A DNA stretch of 64,000 nt from Gordius sp. MW1 (Eukaryota > Nematomorpha > Gordioida > Gordea > Gordiidae): assembly GCA_964036665.1 (NCBI GenBank), contig OZ038526.1, forward strand, positions 12,152,001 through 12,216,000, read 5' to 3'. The notes under the pieces were generated by a model that was given only the letters and a program-made list of their open reading frames with translations, did no database searches and was not told the DNA's origin. Every line of letters starts with the position of its first letter. The first letter of the stretch is position 1. Positions 34,091-47,100 of the stretch are shown here, piece by piece. The position numbers were made by a program, and so were the translations under genes.

Positions 34091-36060
34091 ATGATTCCAC
34101 GTAAGCTTGTGTCTTCCTCATTTTCGTTTTCTGCGATATTTATCTTCTCTATTGTCTCTTCTCTCGACATGGCCATACCACTTTGTTTGTTATTACGAGC
34201 TTTGTCCATAAATGTTGTACCCAGATTTCTCCTTATTTATTCATTCCGTTTATCTTCTTTTTTGCTTACTCCTAGCATCCATCTTAGCATTATATGGACG
34301 CTAGACGTTGCTCTCCCCTTTTACGTATAGCCCATGATTCTGAGCTCTACAAGACTGTTGACTGAATGATGGACCTATGTACCTTTAAGACTTCTTGCGA
34401 TGTTTTTGTCACACAGAACGCCTTTTAAATCCCTCCATTTGAGCCATCCCAAATTTATTATTGCTTGGATCTCTTTATCCACATACCCTGATTGAAGTGT
34501 TAATCCTATATGTTTAAAGGAATCCACGCTTGAAAGTTCCCATTCGCCTAAACTCAGGGATGCACATTGCTCATTTTCATCTGATTTAAATTTTGTTTTG
34601 TATTCTATTTTTCGATTTACCTTGAAACCACTTTCTTCTATTGCACCCATCAATTTACAGCATTGCCAATCCTTGTTCATTTGGCACGGAGATCGTATGC
34701 AGATCATTGCCCAAGGAGCTTCCTCGTCCAAATCCTTGGTATTAATATCCATTATCATAACGAATAGGAAGGGACTGAGAGCTGAACCTTGATGGACTTC
34801 AGTGTTGATGGCAAAGCCCTTTGACCCTTTGTAGTCCCCTGTTTCTATAACGTACGTTCTATTTCCCTTGTGACTCTGACGTATAATTCTGGCACATTGT
34901 TTTTATATGACATCTCCAAATTAATGTTCTGGACTATATCAAACGCATTTACTATATCTCGAGACCATCCATTAATCTTCTAACACTGTTCAGTGCATCT
35001 TGTGTAGACATTTCCGGCATTAATCCGAATTTGTTGTCTGGAATTTTAACTAAACTCCGAAGCCTTTTTTCGGTTCCCACCCCTTGAAAGTGTGACCCAT
35101 AGGCTTATCCCTCTGATTCTGAATAACCCCTTTCATCTTGTATAGTATCATATAGCTATCCGTCCACTCGTTAGGCATTTTACCCGTTTTCAAATATTGT
35201 TGAAAAGTTGGCGAGGAAATGGGAACCAGTATTGCCTAACGCCTTAAAGCCTTCTATTGGTATGTTGTGCGGGCCGAGAGCTTTTTCTGACTTTAGTTTC
35301 CCCAAAGCAACTTTGACCTCCGTTTCTGTGATCCAATCCGCTATCTAATTCCCCTATTATACTTACTTGTTTTTAATCTTCGACTAAGGGTTCCTTTTCA
35401 ATTGATAAATCACGATACATGTGTTAGTATATCTCCATTGTCCTCTGATTAGCCGGCATTCTATGTAATCTTCGGAATTTCTGCCCTAGACTTTGTGATT
35501 TTGTAGATCAATCTTACCCCCTCCTTTGTGTTAAGTTCTTCATTTATATTATCGTACGCCTTGTATTTAGCTTTTGCTACGTATTTTTAGCTATTTGGTA
35601 AGCTTGCTTATCATTACAATCCTTGCTTTTATAACAAACTTTGTACAAACTCTTCTTTTCTTTGCTACATTTTTGCTTTTCTTCATCCACCACCGCGACT
35701 CCTTGAGAATTCTCTTAGTGGTCTTGATTTCGCTTAATATTTATCGTCCCGTTTTCCGCATTGTGCAGCTATAGCATTCCTCTGATCCTCACACAATGTA
35801 TTTTCCTTAAATCCAGCATATCTTGTTAATTCTTCCCGAGATTGGTGATTATTTTCCTTCAGTCTTTTTCATTTTATTGTAGCCGCTACTCTTTGTACCT
35901 TTTGCTCAATAAGGCCCTTTAACAAATAGTCCATCGAACAGCTTTTGTTGTCAATCCAATATTTCACTCAATATTACCTTTAAATTTTGAACCTTTAGAT
36001 GCGTTTTATTGACGCGAAAGATATCTACCTGAGTGATACGGCTGTCGCTTTTGTACGTTA
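34091..36060 (-). pseudogene. RTE-like LINE reverse transcriptase relic
   Basis: On the - strand, pieces in several frames follow the order of a non-LTR reverse transcriptase. These are a YKAYDNINEELNTKEG-like linker (about 35580-35520), LSPFLF near 34780, a frame with the region after the catalytic box (34758-34375, FKHIGLTLQSGYVDKEIQ and KWRDLKGVLCDK), then SESWAIR and LRWMLGVSKKEDKRNE towards 34200. It resembles the + strand LINE at 11590-14335. Many stops make it dead. Confidence 0.78.
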
Positions 36061-36124
36061 CATGGTGTTCCTGTCTTTTTTTGAAGAAGATATTTCCAGC
36101 TAGGTCAAAAGCTTGAGCAAACTA

Positions 36125-36400
36125 AGATGTCGGGCTCGGGCAGAAAAAGTTTAATTTTGCAGGGCTCTACCTGTAGGTCGCGTCGTAAAAGAGAAAAGAA
36201 CTTGTCGGAAAGGGTAATACATTATTTTTATAATATTATAATTTACATTTTAACCATATCGGTAAATAAAAATTTTTTTATAAGGGCCCGGGCTCGGGCT
36301 TTGTATAAATTAGCGAGCCGGGCTTGGGCCTATAATTTAATATTTTGACGGGCCTAGGCTTGTAAATTTTCATAACCGAGGCCCGTTGCAGGTCTTCACA
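36125..36400. mobile_element. hAT-like end fragments
   Basis: TGCAGGGCTCTA ends at 36169 and TGCAGGTCTTCA ends near 36398. Each is preceded by GGGCTCGGGC-type repeats. Both resemble the right end TGCAGTTCTCTA of the element at 11898-12909. No matching left ends or duplications were found. Confidence 0.5.
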
Positions 36401-36479
36401 AGCGATATCAACTTTTCTCCTCCTAAAAACGTCACCCAATTCTCTGCACTTGCTTGTCATTGTACCGATATTCATGAAC

Positions 36480-37240
36480 CAAACTTGATCCTAAACAAGC
36501 GAATTTATAATGCATTTGTAATAAATTAAATATTAAAGAACACGAATATCACAAAAACAATTATTATTAGAAACTTCGGAATGAAAAGTCTGATAATATT
36601 TGTAGGCTCTCTATTTTATGGTTTTTTTCCCGTTGAATTTTCCATGCTTATAGTTCAACTTTTTGTATGATTTTAGACATTAAAACATAAAATTGCTTAT
36701 ATTTTTGTTTAAAAATAGTCACAATAAGGAAAATTGTGAGGGTAGTACTTTTTATGAATATAAAACTGTAATTACATGATTAAATAACCTAATTTATAAA
36801 TTAATTTATGTCAAAAAATTAGAATACAAATATTTTAAGGTTATTTTATAAAACAATCAAAGTATCTATATAAAGTTTGCGGCCCTCAAAATCCTGAATT
36901 ACATTCTTGCTAGTATTTTTAACCTGATCAACGGGATGTGGAATTCATTATACTGAAAATATTATGCATTTATGTGGCCGATGGACTAAATTTGATTATT
37001 ATATTAACTCGTTAAGTTAAATACAATTATGGGTTGCAAATATTTAGTATCCAGACTTAAGACGTGCAATAGATTCCAAGAATAAATTTTCATTTGCTTA
37101 TCAACTATATATTCGATAAATATTATTTTTAAATATCAACAAATTTTCATACGCATTTAATGCATACTTCATAGTCTAGGAAAAAAGTTTGGGCAAATAT
37201 ATAAAAATAAATTGCAATTGCCATCTTAAATCTTAGAAAG
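36480..37240. other. AT-rich, nothing recognised
   Basis: No gene or repeat recognised. Confidence 0.5.
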
Positions 37241-37259
37241 GTAAAGCTTTCAAATGTTG

Positions 37260-38040
37260 CTAATTGTAAAGACACGAATACGTTTATTCAAATTAAATCC
37301 ATATGATAATGTACAACATATACACAAGGTATATAGAACTAAAAGATATTATAAATAACGTATATAAACACCGATTATATATCATTACATTTCTTCCCAC
37401 TTTTAAAAGCTAAAACTCATCATAATAACGTAACGGAGGATTTCGCTTTCTGGTCGATCGCCTTAACGGAACCTCTTCAATAATTTGTCTTCTTAATGGA
37501 ACTTCTTCAATAAATTGCCGTTCCGGTTCCATATTTTGTTCAATCGGAAAATCGGACGTTGGTACAATTGTTGACATGTATTGCGTTCTTAACTGATCTC
37601 CATGTTTTCTTCGAATTACTTTGTCGGTACGAACGCTATAGGAGTGTTCGCCATTTCGTTCCACAATCACTCCTTTATACCAACCTGGTTATTTCTTTTT
37701 AATCCACACTAAATCTCCTTCCCCGAATCGCCTAACTACCGACTTCCTATCATGGTAAAATTTTTGTTTTTCCAATCTTTGATTTGTCTTGTCCTTTGGA
37801 TCAGCACGAATTAAATCAAATGCTGTCCTTACCTTTTAACTAATAAAATTTCCGACGGTCCTTTACCTGTTGTCGTTCGGGTGGTAGGGGGTTGATGTTA
37901 TGTGTTTTATGTTGCTTACCAAACAAAAATTTCTCAATTCACCGCCAACAAATTGGGGTCCATCATCTGATATTATTTTCGATGGAATCCCAAATCTGCA
38001 AAAAGGATTTATTGTTCCAAGCTTAAATTATGTATCTAAA
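37260..38040 (-). pseudogene. Gypsy integrase relic
   Basis: On the - strand, traces of a gypsy integrase core appear (VPSKIISDDGPQFVGGELR near 38000-37930, and YHP near 37890). A C-terminal module follows (FGEGDLVWIKKK, about 37745-37700), and a frame 37670-37410 ends in a basic RRSTRKRNPPLRYYDEF tail like that of the element at 17741. There are at least two stops. The region at 37260-37400 may be LTR remnant. It lies only about 130 bp upstream of the CWC27 start codon. Confidence 0.75.
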
Positions 38041-38171
38041 GAATTTGAAAATCATATACGATTCTTCCATTTTCAAACTTTTCATAGAAGTGAATTAGCT
38101 AGTCAATGATTTAAATGCGCTCAATTCGCTATTTTTCATTTGAAATACAGAATGTATAGCTTAGGCCGAAA

Positions 38172-41100
38172 ATGTCAAATATATATATAAATGAACCACC
38201 TACCAATGGAAAAGTTTAATAAATTTGTTATTTAATAGCTTTTAAATACTAAAAATTACAACTGCTAATCTAGGTTTTACTTGAAACAACTGTTGGTGAT
38301 TTTGACATTGAACTTTGGTCTAAGGAGACACCTAAAGCATGTAGGAATTTTGTGCAATTATGCTTGGAGCATTATTACGATGGAACTATCTTTCATAGGA
38401 TTGTTAAAGGGTTTATGGCACAGGCTGGTGACCCTACTGGAACAGGTTTTGGTGGAGAATCCATATATGGAGCCCCTTTTAAAGTAGGTTTGTTGATTTT
38501 TATTATATTAATACAAATTATTTTAATGTATGAATAGGATGAATTTCATCAAAGATTAAAATTTACACGTGGTGGGTTGGTTGGAATGGCCAATAGTGGA
38601 CCAAATGACAATGGTAGTCAATTTTTCTTTACATTTGAGGATGCACCTGATTTACAAAACAAGCATACATTGTTTGGCAAAGTAAATGTTGTTATTTAAA
38701 TTTAAATATTTTAATACAATTTATATCTCACATTATAAATTGTATTTGTTAACTTTACCTTTCATAGGTAAATGTATGATTTATTTTAGGCACATAGTTT
38801 GTACCTCTTTTCATAAGTTAAAATTTTTTAGGGATGTATATCACACTATGGTTTTTAAGTGAATTAGAAGCTTATTATATAAACAATTGTTTAAATTCAA
38901 TATAGCTATGATTATAAATACTGAATAATCAAACAAACCAACTATTGCTTAAAATAAACAACAAATTGAGATGATAAAACAATTCACAAAAAAGCTTTCA
39001 GAATATTATCACAATCATAATATAAACCAGATCTAAAGGATCTACTGTTTCACCTTTTTTGAATATTTTAGTTATTAGCATTCATAATTATTTATAAACT
39101 ACAGATAGATAGAAGGACAGGACTTATGAATTAACTTTTATTACTAATATAAATTCCATGTGTCTAATTATTATTCATACCATGAAGATTTAACTGTTTA
39201 AAAGTTTAAATTCTAGAATGCTAAGATGTTAATTTGCACCTTTTAAAGTGTTTCATACTTAGATCAATTTCAGTACCTGTTTTCTAACTCTTGTCTTACG
39301 TTAGATTTTTAAATTGCTTATTTTTATTGTCTAGTTGACAGGCAATACTCGGTTCAACTTATCTAAGTTGGAAGAATGTGAAGTTGACAAAAATGATCGC
39401 CCTGTTAATCCTCCCATTATTAAAAAAGCCATAGTGAGCCAATACTATTAATTTTTTGAGATATGTATTTAAAAATGTTTAGTAGCAAGAAAAGTTTAAA
39501 AGGCAGTGACTGTTGTCCTTAGCTATGAACTTATAACTAATGAGACAGATATTTACTTTAAACTCATAAAATACTTAAAATAAAAAAAAATTAAATTAAA
39601 GAAGCTGCCCACTTAGTATTTAAACAAGGGTTATATTTCAAATGTGATGAGGCCCCAATTACCTATGTTTAATTTCAACTTGCATAACAAATTTTAAAAT
39701 AAATTATTTGATTTGAGATCTGCATTGGCAGGCCTGCAGACAGTCATGGACCTATCCATGAAAAAATGCCAATAGTTAATATGTTACAACAAAAATAATG
39801 AGAAAGTTTGCTAATTTATTAAATCAACATGTTGATGAGCTTTAACGCAATAACATTCTCCATTTGTTACTTTTTTATTGAGTCATAAAATATTTTTATT
39901 TTTGAAACAACACTGCTGTTGTTAAAAATTGTATTTTATGGGAAAAATTGTAATATATTTAAAAATTTAGATATTAGCTAATCCCTTCTCCGATATAGTA
40001 CCACGGGAAAATACTCAAAGATCTGAATCTAAAGATTCAATTAGTTTAAAGACAAAGGCATCTGCTGTTAAAAATTATGCTTTACTATCGTTTGGAGATG
40101 AAGCTTGTGAAGACGAAGAGGAAATTCACACCATTACCAAAGTTAGCTTAAAAATCTAAGGCACCTATAGTTACTCAAAGCCTTTCTTCATATTTTTGCA
40201 CCAGTTAATTTTGAGATTTAAATGACCTTGCAAAATAACTGTTTAAACTTTTTACAAAACTTTGACCAAATTTTTACCATTGCATCTTAACAATTTATCA
40301 AATATTACTAGTGTTTGAAAAATATATGTTCTTACACGTAGTGTTAATATGCCAAAATGCTAAAACCATAACCTGGTAAGAGGCATATATCTCCTACCAT
40401 TACCATCATCATAACCAGCACCATGCTGCTTAATAACCCGGTTACTAACCTGGCAGATTAAAGTTGCCATGGTTGCTGGTTGAGAGAGATGTAAGTAACC
40501 AGGCATTTGGCAGATTGGATTGATATTAACCGTGGTATTGAGCTGGCTTGTTTTAAAAAACATGGTTTTTTAGCAAATTTAATTTTAGCTTACTATTAGA
40601 GTTGGCAGCTGACATATAATGCTAATCAATATTTTTCAATCATATATTAATCCAACAATGGTGATAAAAAAATTAAAATATATTATAAATAACTTTGCCC
40701 CCCTCCCTTTATTTGTCCCGTTGGTTTGCGCCCCCCCCCCCCTTATTTTTTACCCTTTTTCTCACCAAAGGGGGGGGGGGGGGGTGTTTTGCCCCCCCCC
40801 CTATTTTTTACCCTCTTTCTCACCAGAGGGGGGGGGGGCGGTGTTTTGCCCCCCCCCCTTATTTTTTACCCTCTTTCTCACCAAAGGGTGTGGGGGGGGG
40901 GGGTCCCCCTGGTGAGAAAGAGGGTAAAAAATAGGGAGGGAGGAGGGGGGACAAACCCCCCCCCCCCTTTCCTCTGGTGAGAAAGAGGGCGAAAAAATAA
41001 GGGGGGGGGCAAAACACCTCCCCCCCCCCCCCACACCCTTTAGTGAGAAAGAGGGTAAAAAATGCCCCCCCCCACACCCTTTGATGAGAAAGAGGGTAAA

Positions 41101-44100
41101 AAATAAGGGGGGGGCAAAACACCCCCCCCCCCCCCCCCCTTTGGTGAGAAAGAGGGTAAAAAATAAGGGGGTGGGGCAAACTAACGGGACAAATAAAGGG
41201 ACGGGGGCAAAGTTCTTTATAATATATTTTAATTTTTTTATCACCATTTTTGGATTAATATATTATTGAAAAATAATGATTAACATTATATGTCAGCTGC
41301 CAACTCCAATAGTAAGCTAAAATTAAATTTGCTAAAAACCATGTTTAGTTTAAAACAAGCCAGCTCAATACCACGGTTTATATCAATCCAATCTGCCAAA
41401 TGCCCGGTTACTTACATCTCTCTCAACCAGCAACCATGGCAACTTTAATCTGCCAGGCTAGTAACCGGGTTATTAAGCAGCATGGTGCTGGTTATGATGA
41501 TGGTAATGGTAGGAGATATATGCCGATTACCAGGTTTAGCACTATACAAGCAGAACCAATTTGAGCAGGTTAACAACACTACTTACACGTCAAACATAAA
41601 AGTGTGTTCTTTGAAATTTATAACAACATAATAAAGCGCATGGTATATTTGATATACTAATTTTTATAATTAATTCTGCATCTATCGAATAATAACAAAG
41701 CAGAGGCTTTTACTGTATGTTCATTACAACTAAATAGCCATAATCCTGAGTTGATTAGGACAGTCCTTTAATTTGTTCATATTCAGCCACTCATTGATCT
41801 CAAACTAAAAATGTTGAAATATTTAGGAAATTAATGAAAAATCGACTGGTAAAAGTTCTCACGACCTTACTGATGACCCCCTTTTGAGCAAAGATATATT
41901 GAAAGATCCCTTACCTCCTCCTGATTCCACTGTTAATGATGAACACCTTTCACAGGATGAATCTTACATTGATGTGAGTGCCAAAAGTCAACAAATCAAA
42001 TTTATATTATCTTAATCATTAAAGATAATAAATTATTTAACCATGCAGAGATGATTATATTTTGTTGTTTTATAAAGGAGCCTATTGAAACTGTACAAAA
42101 AGATTTGGTGATAAACAAATTAAAATCACTTCACAATATAAATATCGACCAAAATATGAAGAATAAAGGGACTAAGTAATCTAAAGTGTAAAATCAATTA
42201 TGTTACTAACCTTTTTTTACAATAATTGATTTTTTTTCTATATAATGTTAGGCGCAAAATTCTAAAAGATGACGTTGACGCACAGAATACAAATGATAAT
42301 CATCAAGTTAAATCAACGGATTTGCGCAATATTGTTGGAAATGGCTCATTAAACTCTGAACCTGATGTCGAAAGTTTTGATTCTAAACTAGATTCTAGTA
42401 AAGAAATAACATTTATAACCTTAAAATGCTTTTGATTATATCTTTTCATCGACTCTTAGGGAAAGTGTATAGGTCGGATTTAGCCAAAGAAGCCATTAGG
42501 GAGCTTAAAGACCTAAACAAATTGTATAAGGAAAAGCAAAAAACTTTGCCACCTAAAGGGCCATCCCGCGAACAACAGGTAATTTTGATAACTTGTATAT
42601 ATTTACTTGTTAAATAAGAATATGTTAAGTAGGTTTAGTTTTAAAGGTATTAATATAACGAGCTATAGCTATTTTAAACCGATTAACACCCAGTTAAAAC
42701 TTTGCAATGAAGGTGACATGAACTAAAATAAAGTTCTACGAATATTAAAATTAGTCAAGCACACAACACGTTTCTAGTTTAAATTTACAATCATGCATGG
42801 AATTGATTAAAAAATTACACTTTTTAAGTACTGCAACTAGACTTCTTTTTAGTGTAATTTACTCTATTCATCATGCTATTAGACCTTAAATCTTCTCACA
42901 AGATTCAGAGAAACCCTTGATAGTCACAAATATGGCGAGCCTTTAAAAGAAGCTCCCTACAGCGGTTTACCGGAAAAGAAAAAACCAGTCAAAGAAATCA
43001 GTTTATTCGTGGAAGAGGAAATTGAAAGCAGCGATGAAGAAGGCAATACTCAAGAATGGTATAGAAAATTTATTTTATTTCCTAAATTCAAATCATCCTG
43101 AAATTTGAGGCAGAAAGTACAAATTAGAGATCTGCAACGAGCGGTTTTTAAGAGGTCGACCCTCCCATACCCGTTTTGAAAAATTTAAGGCCCGCCCGAG
43201 CCCATTTCTAATTTTTTCCAAGCAATTTAGGCCGGCCCCTACCAAGATTGACCCATTGGCCCGATCCATTAAAAAATTGAAAATTTAATAAGATCTTGAA
43301 TTGGTAAATTTTATTGAGGCTTTGCTATATTCCACACCTTGATCCGTAAAAAATGAGCAAAGAAACTCACTTTATATTTTTATTTATGAACCATCGCATA
43401 TCAATTCGTAAAAAAACGATTTTCGACACACCATTTCAGATTTGAATAATTGTTTTATAGTAATTTTTAAAACCTTTTATAACGCTCGGGCCTTTATTGA
43501 TTTGATATTTTTAAAATTTGCGGCACATCCTTTTAAATCTTGGTGTTTTTTTTTCAAAAAATTCTCTATCGAAATAAATTAGCAAAAAACCTCAAACTTT
43601 TTTGGTTAATTTTTTTGTGATCAGATTAGTAAAGAATCTTAAGAACCTATTTTGACCCCATATGAAATCACAAATTTTACAATGTAGACCCATTATCAAA
43701 TTTTAATCGTCAAAAGTTTGGAACGGGCTGCGAGATGGTCAAGAATGTGAAAATTTACATTTTCACAAAATATATTTCTTGATGGCGGTATAATTAATTA
43801 TTAGAAGAACATATTATGAAGTTTGTTTTTTATTAACTTGCAAATTTATAAAGGACTAGCTGTGCTCGGCCAAGCGTTGCTTTGGCTTAGTCCCTTATTA
43901 GCTAAATAATTAGTAAAAATTAATCTGTAAGAGAGTTTAACATCCCTCTTTTTGACCTATAAAAATAAAAAATACCAAATATTTAAAACGGTTGTAAATC
44001 TATTCAATCGTTTATAAATTACCTTTTCCTATTATAAAACTATATAATATATATTTACATAATATAGCTTTCTATTTTTTTGAATCATAAACTCCCTATT

Positions 44101-47100
44101 CTTCTTTTGTAATAATTATTAAGCGTGACAAAGACGGTCGTAGGATTGAGTGACAGATGCTAAAATATATATGGCATATAAGCTATAAATAAATTTAACG
44201 CAATATACCTGCTTAAATGTTTGCGTTGACTAAGCTGCTAGAGTCAAACTTGATTAAAACACTGTTATAATGCTTGAGGGTAGACAATATTTTTTGGCAT
44301 TTTATTATTAGTGTAGATAAACAGATTTTGTGGGTTACCAACGAACACGCAACATACAGTTGGCCATGTGAAAAGCAATCTGTTTCATACCACAAATTTC
44401 TAAAGATTGTCCTTGCGACTTGTTTATGGTTATAGCAAATGCAAGCTTAAAGGGAAATTGCAATCTTTTAAATTCAAAAGGTAAATCTGTCGGAATCAAA
44501 GTGATCCGTGGGATAAGGACATCTTCTCCAGTGAATGGTCCAGTCAATATCGTGGCTTTAACAACGTTGCATATTCAGCGTTTCACAGCGAGACGTGTGC
44601 CATTGCAAAGTTTGGGCTGATTGATATTGCGCATCATGATAATCGGGACGCTAAGTTCAAATGCAAAATGTGAGGTGGTATTCCTGGAAGATCAAGTGAA
44701 TCTAAAAATTCGATTGGATAATTAACAGCGTCATCAGCAACAACAACACTGTCAACCGGCTTGTAAGTAATTAAATCGCCTTGAATGTTTGACAGAATGA
44801 GATTGTTAAGCTCGTGCACATCTTTATTCTTGGGGCGAGAATAGCCCTAAGGCGAAGCCAGATTCGATCATGATAATGAGCGTTAATATTTCGAAACACT
44901 TTTCAATCAAAGCACTTTTTGACTAAACAAAATTGCAGAAGTTGATAGGAAAAAAAGCCGTCCTGAACTATCAACCGGCATCGTTCCGTTCCCAACTAGC
45001 AATTGATGGGAGAATATCTCACCTGCAGGATCATTTTGTAATAATACCCTCATATTAGTAGTTAGATGTAACTTTTTGACATAAGGCCACAAAATAGAAT
45101 ATTTTAGGCAAGCATTGATTTCGTCCGCGGGGGTGGATAGATTTTGACATAAGGCCACAAAATAGAATATTTTAGGCAAGCATTGATTTCGTCCGCGGGG
45201 GTGGATCGAGGGAGCACCGGTAAAGTTTGCCTGAAATCTCCTGCAAGCAATACTATTGTGTTACCAAAAGGGTTGCAGTTTCCTCGTAAATCTTGCAAAG
45301 GCCGATTTAGAGCTTCGAGCGATTTTTTATGAGCTATTGTGCATTCATCCCACACGATAAGTTTGCACTTCCGTAATACTTTACTCATTCCAGATGTTCT
45401 AAAAATGTTGCACATTGGAGTTTCACTGTAATGAACGTTTAAAGGCAATTTTAATGCGGAATGAGCAGTTTTTCCACCGGGTAACAATGTAGCAGCTATT
45501 CCGGAAGACGCTAGAGCCACGGCTACATCATTTTGAGAACGAATAGTTGCCAGGAGCAATGTCAGTAGGAAAGTTTTGCCAGTACCTCCAGGAGCATCTA
45601 AGAACAAGACTTCTCCATAATTTTTATTAACAAGCAATATCTTATCGTAAACGGCTTTTTGTTGCGTTGTTAGCTTTGGAACATTAAATCGCACATAAGA
45701 CATAAGATCACTTTGGTTGTAATTTTGTTCACGATGTAGGTCTACATCAAATGTATCAGCTGCAGATCTAGTTGGTACAGGCATACCCAATTGATTCAAA
45801 GCCTTGTTTCCTATTTGTAAGCATAAATCTTCAAGAATGATTAAAGTTTCGTTATAGTGTTGTAGCATCTGATCCAACGAAATATTACAATGTGCATGAC
45901 TATTCCGATGAATGATATCCTCTGCCATATAAGCTTTAAATTTATTCCATAACTGGGTAGGACATGACGGAGAGCAGGAGGTTAATATAATAGCAAACAA
46001 TGCACGAATTTGTACGCGTCCCTAATGCATTCATCCCAATGATTATCGTGCTCTAAAAATGCATATGGCATGCACTGCGGAAAGTGTATTTGCAACGCCG
46101 TTGACCACTTTTAACTGCTGGAAACATGCTGGACCGTGAACGTTAACTAAAAGGAAAGAAACATTCATCTAGATTGGGGTGAACAGTGTATAGACGGCCT
46201 ATCACATTAGCTTGGTATATGTCAGGCTGTTCGGGGATTGGCTTTCCGCGTTTATGCGTTCAAAGGATCTTGTGCGCGAATTCCACGTGTAATACATAGG
46301 CACTTTGGAATATCAAGGTGACATAGCTTGAAGAAAGCTGTTAACGTTGTATCTGGGGGATTTAATGCTGTTTTACATTTGCATTTGTAAAATAAATGCG
46401 TTGCCCATTTTCTAGATGTACTGCTAAGTGAATCACAGCAGGACTACGTTCATGAATCAGAAAGGATAAAATACGCCATATGGCTTCGTTGCTGCTTATG
46501 TATCTTCCAGCCTGATACTGTGCGATTTCATCAGTGTGAAGGCTCGCTATATTCGCAGTACTATCTGGTTGAACGGTAAAAACTGCCATATCACTGCCTT
46601 TGTCAACATACTTACAAATGTATTTAACCCTCGAGAGCATTCGTGGGGTACCACGGACCCCACGATAGTTATAAACTTAAATATAAACGCATTTAAAAGC
46701 GAATTGATCTGGTCTTTTCAGTAGCCTAATATTTTACCAAGAACTAGGTTTGAGGAATATTTTATAACTTTTGGCCCACTACTTTTTAAAATATAGCATC
46801 TTTTTGGCCACAGGGGTCCTGTGTACCCCACGAATGCTCTCACGTAAGTTTTTTTCTATTGGAAAAAATGTATGTATTTTTTTTCGTTTGATGATATTTT
46901 TTACAATTTGTGTTTTTAATATATTTTGAACATTCATTGATTTATTTTAAGGTATATGATGTCAAGAGGTAAAATGAGGGGAAGCTTTAAAATAACTAAA
47001 ATAATAATGGGGGTCCAGAAAATCGTTAATAAGTTTTGTAATGTTGATTAATATCAAAATAATCTTAAGACCTTTAAAAACAAATGTTTAAAATTTGAAA

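Noticed and set aside
40619-41269. Several overlapping open frames rich in Pro, Gly and Phe
   Set aside because: They are translations of the G/C-run foldback repeat on both strands.
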